Source: Choristoneura fumiferana | Taxonomy: Eukaryota; Arthropoda; Insecta; Lepidoptera; Tortricidae | Assembly (NCBI RefSeq): GCF_025370935.1 | Contig: NC_133498.1 | Span: forward strand, 8,142,980-8,206,979 | Length of the DNA: 64,000 nt | Reading direction: 5' to 3' | Part shown: positions 31,701 to 43,500 of the stretch, in pieces | Layout: each line of letters begins with the position of its first letter | How positions within the stretch are numbered: position 1 is the first letter of the stretch | Notes under the pieces: model-generated | Told to the model about the DNA's origin: nothing | Databases searched by the model: none | What the model saw: the letters and a program-made list of their open reading frames with translations, nothing else | Translations under genes and position numbers: made by a program

Positions 31701-34700
31701 CTATTTCTTACCTTAATAATCTCTATATACCTGTGCTTTCTGTACTGCTTACTATATGTTGGTGTTCAATAAAGAGTTATTATATTGTATTGTAATCCCC
31801 AGTGGCCAAATGCTGAGCAGCCAGTGTACCAAGTATTCCTGATCCTGGCATCCTTCACTCTGTCCTGGGGCGAGGCTTGGTTCCTGGACTTCCGGGTGCT
31901 GCCTCAGGAGTTGCAGGCCAAGACCATCCTCGAAGCCATTGGTGAGTGATGACGCTGACAGTAAGGATGATCCGATATAGACGCTCTGCTACACCAGTTT
32001 TATTAGGTGTTTAAGGTCAGAAAAAATGTACTTCTGAACATGTATTCTGACTAAATTGCCAAGATGTATTCAAGTCCTTCAAGACAATTTATATAAAAAT
32101 ACATATTATTTGTTCAATGCTAATAAAATAAAGCCAAACAACTAGACCGATTAAAAAAATACTTTCTCTAATAGAAAAGCGCAAAGTTCCACGCGTCACT
32201 GACAAAGTAGCGTGCGTAATAGTACATTGTGTCTTAAGGGCGGTAAATAAGGAATTACGAACGAGAGTCTATTAGAAGCCCGAAGTCGAAGACTGAGGGC
32301 TTTAATGAGTCGATGTTCGTAATTCTAGTACCGCCCGTGCGACATACAATGTTTTTCATCACATTTGCGAGTAAAATTGTATATTTGTAAAAGAAAAACT
32401 AATATTTTTTCAAAAATTGCCGATACCGCTGACTACGCTCTTGGCAGCGCCAGCCTCCGTTTCCCCCAAATTAAATTTCTGCTGCGCGCCGAGGTAGTTA
32501 AATGAAAAATAAATCTCCGTTATAACTCCGCAAAAAAAATGGCCGGAGGCGGAGGCGAAGATACGATTTCTTGCGGAACTTCCGCAGTAACGGAGGCGGA
32601 GGCGAAGTTCCGTTACAGTTACAACCCTAGTGGAAACAGCTGAGCGGAGCGAGGATAGGTTGAATGAAGCATTTCTATTGGTTCATGAAAAACGCATTGT
32701 TCGCAACACATCCTCGCACATCTCTGGTTGAAGCGCCAGCCTAAGGGTATGTTTCACCATCCATTGATTAGTGTTTAACTGACGGTTAAATGTGATGCCG
32801 TCTCTATTTGTTTTGTTCGAATAGAAGGAGACTGCATCATATTTAACCGTCAGTTAACACTAATCAATGGATGCTGAAACAGCCCCTAAGTCAGAGCCAA
32901 ATTTCAACTAATCGGTCCAGTTAACTCTGATTCTGGGTATGACAGACCGACGGACAAACGAGGGCATTCCAAAAATAACCATGACTTCTCTCTCCAGCCG
33001 GTCACCAGCACCACCAAAGCACGGAGCGGACTCCCCTCCTCAAGCCTCAAGCGTCCACGTTCGGCGAGTCCACGGCCAACTGGTTCTCGCCGGTGGAGTC
33101 CCCGGCCGGGACTCCGCGCCCCGGACGGGACGTCATACTCACTGTTGACCAGGTAACGAACTATACTCATCATCATCATCATCACGTCCACTGCTGGACA
33201 AAGGCATCCCTCTTAGAACGCCACATTGAACGAGAACTCGCCACTTTCATTCACCGGTTGCCCGCAACTCTATCGTCAGTCGTAGTGGGATGCCTGCCAA
33301 CGAAGCGAAGTATGCGAAGTAACGTTATGCCAATTTGAATTAGGAATATTACGTTATGCGAATTATTATAGACCCAACTGTACTGCAAAATGCGTACAAT
33401 GTAAAGCTTAAGATTTGTCAGCTAGCGCATATTATGTGGGAGCGGTATCAATGGTCCGATGTAGACGCTCCGCTACAGCAGTTATACTAGGTGTAGTCGC
33501 CATGAGATATATCGTAGCGGGCGATACTCAAATTTATAATAAATAAATATCATGGACACTTCACACCAATTATCCCGAACTAAGCATAGCTATAGCTATA
33601 GCTAAGCATAATTATATAGCGAAAATACAAACTGAGACGTGGATGCACAGAAAAACCAGAAAAAGAGACCAGCACTGGGAATCGAACCCAGGTCCTCAGT
33701 ATCCGTGCTGCGTGCTATAACCCTACACCACTGCTGGACAGGAATCTAGACACGAATTTTCCTATGCATACATATCTCAGGTTGCTTATTTCTACTATGT
33801 TACTTAAGCAGTAGCACTAGCGACATCTATGTTTCGTCGACAGACATCACACTCTTTCGGAACTAACCGCTCACCCAGACAAGAGATGTCGCTACTAAGC
33901 AATCAAATTATGATTAGTTTTTTGGGAGTCTTTTTGTATTTTTTATTTTTTCTTCTTTTTCTTCATGATGTCTTCATTTATTATTTCAAACTCAAACTCA
34001 AACTCACAACATTTATTGACAAGAAAAACACACTACATCACAACAAAAACACAGTAAAAACATAAATAGGAAAGAGAAGAAAATAAGAGATATTGTGCGT
34101 GTGTGATTTCTTCTTTTGCGTGGTTTTCTTACGGCTAGATTCCGTTGGTTCGTAATGGCAGGGTTGCCATGTAATGTGGGGCGATGGGAGACGAGTAATA
34201 CTACCTAATGATGAGTAAATACTGCCTTTATTTAATAAGCTTACGATTATTATATACCGTACATATTGGGAGTGTGTGTGTATGTCGCAGCATACACTAC
34301 AGATATGTGGTTATTGTATTTGACTTTCTTTTATTTATTTTATAAATTAAAGTATGTTATCGAACAGAAAAACAATTTTTAAGCTATCTTTAAATATTGC
34401 GTGTATTTTTGATTAGATATGCAACGGATAGTTGTTTAGCCGGATATCGGATAATCGGCGGGACCGTTGGCCGGATAGCCGGATATCCGGCCGCCGGATA
34501 TTCGGCCAAGTTTTACGAAGGTAAGAACCTACAATAAAATTAAGCCAATGAGGGCTATCGCGTATGAATTTGCCACTAGAAACGCTAGTGTAGCGTGAGG
34601 TGTCCAAAATGTCAAATCTCATAGTTTTTGGGTGAGCTACGCGGGTTTATTTATAATTAGAATAAATTTGTGAATATTTTGCAATATCTGAAATTAATTA

Positions 34701-37700
34701 TAGCAAATATGCGTTCCGGGGCAATGAATGTCTGTGTTTTGAGACAGTTTTGTCTTTCGGAAACCTTCTCGCTTTTTTCCGTTAAAACGGGGACTATGCA
34801 ACACTGTGGTTGCTCGATATTTTTATGGCACGGTTTTAAGGTGTATTAAATATGATTTTAATCTAAACTTTGTTTTCACGCCCGCAATGTCAAAGTCAAA
34901 GTCAAAATATCTTTATTCAATTCAGGCTATAACAAGCACCCATGAATGTCAAAAAAAAATCTACCACCGGTTCGGAAAAACCTCTGTTGAGAAGAATCCG
35001 GCAAGAAACTCAACGAGGTATATATTTGAAAACAGATTTACAATATTATTAAATGATATAAATAAATAAATAAATATCATGGGACACTTGACACCAATTG
35101 ACCTAGTCCCAAACTAAGCAAAGCTTGTACTTATGGATACTAGGCAACGGATAAACATACTTATATAGATAAATACATACTTAAATACATATTAAACATC
35201 CAAGACCGAGAACAAACATTCGTGTTATTCACACAAATATCTGCCCCGGCCGGGATTCGAACCCAGGACCTCAAAGCTTCGTAGTCAGGTTCTCTAACCA
35301 CTTAGCCATCCGGTCGACATATATACATCACAAGTATTTAACACAGTAGGTTCGCTATTTGAAGGGATCGCTAATGCGGATCGGAATTATTTCCAAATAT
35401 CCCTGTCCATGATATAATCATTAACTTTATAATACGCCTTGGATATTAATGTCTTCTTGACAATAGATCTGAATTTGTATCCGTTTCATTTATAATATTT
35501 TTTGGAATTTTATTATAAAAACGTATGCAATTTCCCAGAAACGACTTTTTGGTTTGAGTTAGATGAATTTATCAACGAGAATTTAATACATTTAGTTTTC
35601 TTAGGATTTAGTAACAAATTATTGGCAGCAAACCATGCGGATATCACGGACAGGGTTTCATTGGGCTCAATGAAGTCGGTATCTTTTCTACTAACCTTGA
35701 ACAGTAAAGACGTGTCGTCAGCAAACATAACTATACCCGACTTTTGGCTTACCATATAAGTAAGGTCATTTACATAAATTAGATACAGGAATGGGGCAAG
35801 AATGGATCCTTGAGGCACTCCCATTTCGACCACAGATCCCTCCGATACCGTTCCGTTAATCGCTACCTTTTGCTTTCTTTGTGTGAGGTAAGATTTAATG
35901 AGTTCTAAAGCGAGGCCACGAATGCCATAAAAATGCAATAACAGACTTTGAAAGCCATACTTAAAAACCTCACGCAACAGTGCGCCATCTAGTGAGACAA
36001 AAAAAAATAGCCCTCATTCGAGCGCGCGCGTAGCACTCCGAGCAGGGGGGCTACTACGAAATTCGAAAATCGAAGTTTGTGTCGTTCCGTCCCTCTGGGA
36101 CTTATACTATTTAATACGAGAGCGAGAGGGACGATACTATACGAATTTTGATTTTCGAATTTCGGAGTAGCCCCTCTGCTCAGTGCTCACGTCTCCCAAA
36201 TCAACAAGTATTAGTTTAGATCTTAAACAAAGATCATGTTCAGTTTCCATTCATTACGATGACCTGTTTCGATGTCCGTTCTATCAATTGGCAGTAATTA
36301 GCTACCCTTTATAACTTGCCGAAGCACTAATAATACCAATTAGCTTTTAATCGACGAATTCGTATTACGTAGCCGAGAAACAATATGCGGGTAGCGAATT
36401 TATCCATTAGTTAACTCGGTGCAACTGTGTCGTAGGGTAGGACGCCTCTGCCGTCCTTATCAATTTTTAGGGTTCCGTACCTCGAAAGGAAAAAACGGAA
36501 CCCTTATAGAATCACTTTGTCGTCCGTCCGTCAAGACTCTTTTTCTCAGGAACGCGTATTTTCTCGATGAGAGCTAAAAACATAGATGTCGCTAGTGTCG
36601 CTGCTTAAGTGGCTAGTAAAGAAAAAAACAGGCTGAAATGTGTGGTGCGTGGGAGGCATTTGTGTCTAGACTCCTGTCCAGTGGTGGTGTAGGGGTTATA
36701 GCACGCAGCAAGGAAAGCTGAGGACCTAGGTTCGATTCCCAGCGCTGGACTATTTTTAAGGGTAAAAACGGAGTACATTTATTCACAACAATACAAGACA
36801 ACAATATTATTGCGGTTGGTTCCGAAAGAGTGTGACGTCTGTCGACACCACATAGATGTCGCTAGTGCTGCTGCATAAGTAGCAAAGGAGAAATAAGCAA
36901 CCTGAGATATGTATGCATAGGAAAAATTCGTGTCTAGATTCCTGTCCATAAGTGGTGTAGGGGTTATAGCACGCAGCACGGAATGCTGAGGACCTGGGTT
37001 CGATTCCCAGCGCTGGTCTATTTTTCTGGGTTTTTTCTGTCCATCCATGTTTCAGTTTGTATTTTCGTTAAGTCTTTCTCTGTATAATCTTGAATTTGAA
37101 ACGTTTATAACCCTGTTATACAGCGTTTATTGTTGATTATAGCCTCAAACTGTAACTAGACTTAGATTTAAGTGCTGTGAACCGACATTAAAACAAGTTG
37201 TTAACTTTAGATACCAGAGCGTATTAATTAATGTTTTTTTTTTCGAGCAGCTATTAATGCGTACAATAATGACAGCTGTCATCAACAAGTGCGACGTTTT
37301 GACTAAAAACAAAGTAGTATCATGTTGTGATACATTGCACGCTTATTTATTTTATAAGGAAAATAATAAGTCTAAATTGTTTACTAAAACATAATAAAGT
37401 TTGATTTTTAGGGCATTCATTAACTACCCTTAAAGTTTGAGGTAGTATCAAAACTAGAGATGCAACGGATATCCGGCCGTAATAATGTTACTATTCGGCC
37501 GAATACCAACTCCCGCTCCGCTGGTTATCCGATATCCGGGCAAACAACTATCCGTTGCATATCTAATCAAAAATACACGCTGTATTTAAAGATAGCTTAA
37601 AAATTGTTTTTCTGTTCGATAACATACTTTAATTTATAAAATAAATAAAAAAAGTCAAATACCGTATCATATTTAAGTAACCACACCTTTCAGTGGCTAA

Positions 37701-40410
37701 TTTTCTGAATAAATCAAATATTAGACACTTATTTTAACTAGTAACTGATAAACGCAAAAAGACTAGAAACTAAATATTTACTTTGATAACATTTTTTTTC
37801 GATTATGTCTGACTTCTTATCTTTCAAAGAAACAAATCAAATACTGTGAAGAAATCTTGATATTACAAACTACTTATTACAGGAGTTGGTAAATATGACA
37901 AGATATGACGTGTTTTTTAGGGTTCCACACCTCAAAAGAAAAAACGGCACCCTTATAGGATCACTGTGTGGGCCGTCTGTCTGTCCGTCAGGTACAGTTT
38001 CTTAACCCCTGTCGCGAAAAGGAGCGTTATAAGGTTGACGCCAATGTCAGTCTATCTGAGGCATCGTGCTCTCAAACGGATGGACCGATTTTGATGCGGT
38101 TTTTTAAAATAGAAGGGCTACGGATTAGCCCGAAACATGCCGCGCATGTCGTGTTAAGCCGTGGTGGCCTAGTGGTTTGACCTATCGCCTCTCAAACAGA
38201 GGTCGTGGGTTCAAACCCCGGCTCGCACCTCTGAGTTTTTCGAAATTCATGTGCGGAATTACATTTGAAATTTACCACGAGCTTTGCGGTGAAAGAAAAC
38301 ATCGTGAGAAACCTGCACAAACCTGCGAAGCAATTCAATGGTGCGTGTGAAGTTCCCAATCCGCACTGGGCCCGCGTGGGAACTATGGCCCAAGCCCTCT
38401 TGTTCTGAGAGGAGGCCTGTGCCCAGCAGTGGGACGTATATAGGCTGGGATGATGATGATGATGTCGCGCTAAATTCGATTTAAGACGTGAGTTATCCTG
38501 TTTTATTTCACTTAATGTAAGTCTCACGGTAGTTTCATGTTGAAAGCGAGTTTCCATGAGGTGGTTCTTAGCTACGTTTCATTAAAATGGGTTCAGCCGT
38601 TTTTGAAATATTGTAATTTGAAATTACAATGTCGGGAGTTTTCAACTTAGGAAAGTTGATTATTGAATGGATGAAAATAAAATGTATGAAGATGGTTGAT
38701 TGGTGTCAAATGTCCCATGATATTTATTTATTGAACTGAGTGTGCTGTGGAGGAGCGTGGTGGCCTAGTGGTTTGACCTATCGCCTCTCAAGCGGAGGGT
38801 CGTGGGTTCAAACCCCCCGGCTCGCACCTCTGAGTTTTTCGAAATTACATTTGAAATTACCACGAGCTTTGCAGTGAAGGAAACATCGTGAGGAAACCTG
38901 CACTATCCTGCGAAGCAATTCAATGGTGCGTGTGAAGTTCCCAATCCGCACTGGGCCCGCGTGGGAACTATAGCCCAAGCCCTCTTGTTCTGAGAGGAGG
39001 CCTGTGTCCAGCAGTGGGACGTATATATGCTGGGATGGGATAGAGTGTGCTGTAATTATCACCAGCATTAATATCTGCCACAGCGGAGCGTGCAAAAATA
39101 TCTGACACGTCTTACCGACCCTACAAATAGAGTCGTATCAGATATTTATGCACGCTTGTTGTGTCAGATATTGGGGCTGGTGACTGTACACATCTTCGCC
39201 TAATTTAACAACAATTTACCTAACAAATGTACCTGGGCCAATCAACAATTTTACCGACACTTTGGGCGTCTCCTGCGTTACCAAAACTGTCTCCGTTACC
39301 AAAAAATCGTACTTCCAACAAGATATTTCACGGTTTAATAGGTTAAACTTACGAAGAATGGCATGTATTAATGTACACCATCTATTAAATTACAGAAAAA
39401 ACATATTTGCTTACAAAAATCTGCAATTGTTTGAAAAATGTCGCGGACAGATTAGTGTGGGTAAAAAAGTTGATTGGCCCACCTAACGCAGAAATAAGCT
39501 AAAGGTAACTCTTGTCGTAATAACTTTATCTTTGTTATCATGAAAGTAAAGTATACTGATAAAAATAATGATAACTTTAAATTATTTACCGTTGGTAGCC
39601 ACTGATAACGTCGTGTTGAGTTTTTAAATAAGAATAAGAATTAGAATGAACATGAAACTACCGTGAGACTCACTCATATTAAATATAATGACCCGGATAA
39701 CTCACGTCTTAAATCGAGTTCAGCTCGACATGTTTCGGGCTAATCCGTAGCCCTTCGTCGACATGTCGAGCTAAACTCGATTTAAGACGTGAGTTATCCG
39801 GGTCATTATATTTAATAAGAATTAGAATGGTTTATTGGCTGATAAAAATAGATACACATACAGAAACACTGAAATATACACATCCATGCCTATTCTTACC
39901 AGCCAAGATGGCCGCCACTCAGCTGTGTGTCGCGAAAAGATCTGAAGATGATTTCGCGACGCTGATTTTCAGTGACGCCAGTTACAGTTACATAGGTGGC
40001 TGTCACCAGGGACACATCCCAGTATCAGACTGACTAGGTATATGACTATATTGAAATTGTTATAAAACGGGGATTACAGGACGAAACATTCAGTTACAGT
40101 TTACTTATAACAATCAGTATAATTTGACGACCGGATGGCTAAGTGGTTAGAGCACCTGACTACGAAGCTTGAGGTCCTGGGTTCGAATCCCGGCCGGGGC
40201 AGATATTTGTGTGAATAACACGAATGTTTGTTCTCGGGTCTTGGATGTTTAATATGTATTTAAGTATGTATTTATCTATATAAGTATGTTTATACGTTGC
40301 CTAGTATCCATAGTACAAGCTTTGCTTAATTTGGGACTAGGTCAATTGGTGTCAAGTGTCCCATGATATTTATTTATTTATTTATAAATTATAGAAACAT
40401 TGTGCATGCA

Positions 40411-40505
<95 letters not shown>

Positions 40506-43500
40506 CAGTTCTTTTCACTTTCATCATCATCATCATCCGAAAGACGTCTACTGCTGAACAAGACATCCGGCAGCTTATTATATTATACTTCGGCCAAAGC
40601 AGCAAAGCTCGGTTGCTCGGGTCTTTGTTTTATAAGCAGTATGGTTGCTCAACGATATTTTAAACGAAAAAGATTTTCTAGTGCGCCGACGGTTTCAAAC
40701 TCCCCTGACATCACTAACCTAAAGTTCCCTTTTCAAAGTCGGTTTAAAATATAGCTCAAGTCAGTACCTACAAGATTAATATATACCATGTCAGATAAAA
40801 ATGCGTGTGCGTTGATTACAAACATTATAATGCATTACCCGATTAACTTATCACAATTAGGGGCTGTTTCACCATCCATTGATTAGTGTTAACTGACGGT
40901 TAAACGTGATGCCGTCTCTATTTGTTTTGTTCGAATAGACGGAGACGGCATCACATTTAACCGTCGGTTACCACCGTCGTTTGGATGGCAAACGAGCAAG
41001 TGGGTCTCCTGATGGTAAAAGATCACCACCGCCCAGGGGTATTGCAGATGCGTTGCCAACCTAGAGGCCTAAGATGGGATACCTCAAGTGTCAGTAATTT
41101 CACCGGCTGTCTTACTCTCCACGCCGAAACAACAGTGCAAGCACTGCTGCTTCACGGCAGGATTAGCGAGCAAGATGGTGGTAGCAATACGGGCGGACCT
41201 TGCACAAGGTCCTACCACCTGCAGAGATCTGAACACGACTCTTTTGTTAACGGCGTAGAAGCGTGTTCAGATATTTTTGATCAAATTTTTGCTTACAAGT
41301 TTATGAACTCGACTGTTGTAATGACCTATGTTCACAAATAAACATATTGATTGATTGATTGATTTGGTGTTGCCATGATCGATATCTAATATACTTTGTA
41401 TAACTAAATATTACCTTATTGCTTGACGTTAAGGTAGCTTTTGGCGTGGGATTATAACAGGATAATCATATTTAAATCATTTTCTATTTTCTTAGTAATT
41501 GTAAATACTAGTCTTCATGCGTGGCTTTGCACGCGTAAACTATTAGGTCTGGGAGTTGAATTGAAATTCCGAGATTTCGGAAAAATTAAAAATCGCATAA
41601 ATTATGTACAGTCGGTGCCCTAACATAAGTATTCACTTTTCTATGCAACTAGTATGAAAAAGTGGATACATAAGTTAGGGAGCATTGGCATTATTGTTAT
41701 ATGACATGCAAACGATTATCAATTATCAACTTTAGGGTGGTGGACCACATATTTGGCTGATGGTACATTATCATTAAGGTTCTGTACCCAAAGGGTAAAA
41801 ACGGAGTACATTTATTCACAACAATATTGTTACAAATAGGGAACACAAAGGATAGTCGTTGCGGTAGCGAATCGAAAAAAAAACAGTATAAGACTTTGTT
41901 ACCATCTCTAAGGGCCTACCCTAGCTGACGCTTGCGCGGCGCGGGTGGCCGCCTGTTGAGCAATAGTGTGAGCAGCGCTGACTGAGCGCGTCGCGGGCAT
42001 AGGATTGTACCTGCACCCGCCCGCAGGCGTGCGCCCGCGCAGTCCACCCGCGACAGATAGCGTAGGGCCTTAAGCAAAATAAATTATTTCAATTTCATTT
42101 CATTTGCCAGACGGCCCATTTATAGAACCTTGGTGGGCTGTATTCTGATTATCGGTGAATCAACTTTTTATTGTAACTTATTGCCATGGTAACCATGGTA
42201 AATGGTGGTTCTTACTTATTAAAAGTATGATTTTATTGGGTACAAATCCACTAAAAGTTAGGAGTTTTGACAGTTTTAAGGCAATTCCTTTATGGCTCAT
42301 CTCTTAAGAATGCTAATAGTATAGAGTGCAAACAGTTTTCTAACAGTGTGTATTACTTGTAAATAAATAAATATCACGGGACAATTCACACCAATTGACC
42401 TAGTCCCAAAGTAAGCTTAGCAAAGCTTGTGTTATGGATACTAATCAACGGATAAATATATATAGATATAGATACATACTTAAATATATATTAAACACCC
42501 AAGACCCGAGAACAAACATTCGTATTTTTCATACAAATATCTGCCCCGACACGGGAATCGAACCCGGGACCTCAAGCTTCGTAGTCCGGTGCTCTAACCA
42601 CTAGGCCATCTGGTCGTCTGGTCTGTCTACTTATGTCTCCTGAGTTTCGGGACAAAATAAAATATACTAAAAAGATGATTAACCCTTATAGTTGCATTAA
42701 AGCAGCGGTAAAACTTATTTCCATAGTGTAGGGGTAAATTTTTGGCTGGCAACACTGCGGCCGCCATGTTTTTCTAACTGTCACTAGATAGACCATCTAA
42801 AACTAAAACGTCAACATAACCAAAAACTAGTATGGACTGGTAGAGTAATAAAATCGTATTGGTCGTAAAACAGGTTGTAGTGAATGTATCGTGCTCTATT
42901 ATTAGATTTTAATTGTTTTTTCGTGTGATAATGCTACATAAAAGTTAATAAAAAACATATTTATCTTCACTTAGGTTATACTGTGTGCCGAGACGCGTGA
43001 ATTCGGTATAAAATGAATATAAAAACTGCTGTACCGTTTTTGATGCAGTTTTCAACTTTACGAGAGTGTGTAAAGTCGCAAGTAAGGTTTATTATAATAA
43101 ATTGATTTACATTTTTATTTTATTATTTTCGTACAGTTGTTGCTCATTTTCATGTTTATTATACTTACATGATATAATTTTTATTGACATAAATAAAGTA
43201 AACCAATTTAAAATTATTACTAAACTTTAAACAAACTAATAACTAAACCAGTGGTGGGCAAACTTTCTTCATGGGGGGGCAGAAAGTTACAGATATTTTA
43301 GTGGAGGGCCAGATTACGCCGTTCCATTTTACACTATTTTTTTTTTGGTTTTTGCCAAATAACGAAATTATATTATGATCGCGGCGCATATATTTATGTA
43401 GGTACTATTCACTTAGAAGGAGCGTCGGCGGGCCGGAGTTGGCCCGCGGGCCGTACTTAACACATCACTGAACTAAACTATAACTAGAAAAAATAGTAAA

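Larger units (their letters stand above)
34889..35939 (-). mobile_element. 5'-truncated jockey-like non-LTR retrotransposon
   Basis: Read on the minus strand, the element starts inside the reverse transcriptase, continues through a 3' UTR, and ends 'aaagatattttgactttgac' plus further TTTGAC repeats next to GCAAT. A SINE C copy (35060-35318) interrupts its 3' UTR. 5' truncation, repeat tail and a short target duplication are the hallmarks of target-primed reverse transcription. Confidence 0.8.
34548..36017. repeat. MITE family A, copy 5, split by a retroelement
   Basis: Left part 34548-34892 and right part 35936-36017 belong to one inverted family A copy. The 1.04-kb gap is a 5'-truncated non-LTR element. 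GCAAT flanks both sides of the gap and is the likely target duplication. Confidence 0.85.

Noticed and set aside
32904..33338. ORFs of 69-95 codons around exon 6
   Set aside because: They are alternative frames of Start1 exon 6 continuing into intron; only the frame fixed by the splice phases gives the STARD3-type linker.
36900..37020. Second tRNA-like candidate in family D
   Set aside because: Same reasoning: the box-containing segment is part of a repeated SINE and has no closed cloverleaf.
40128..40205. Possible functional tRNA gene
   Set aside because: A and B boxes are present, but the acceptor ends do not pair, and the same sequence recurs in five copies with SINE bodies and tails; it is a tRNA-derived SINE head.
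40363..40754. Poly-Val/Cys and poly-His/Thr ORFs
   Set aside because: They are translations of the GT microsatellite.
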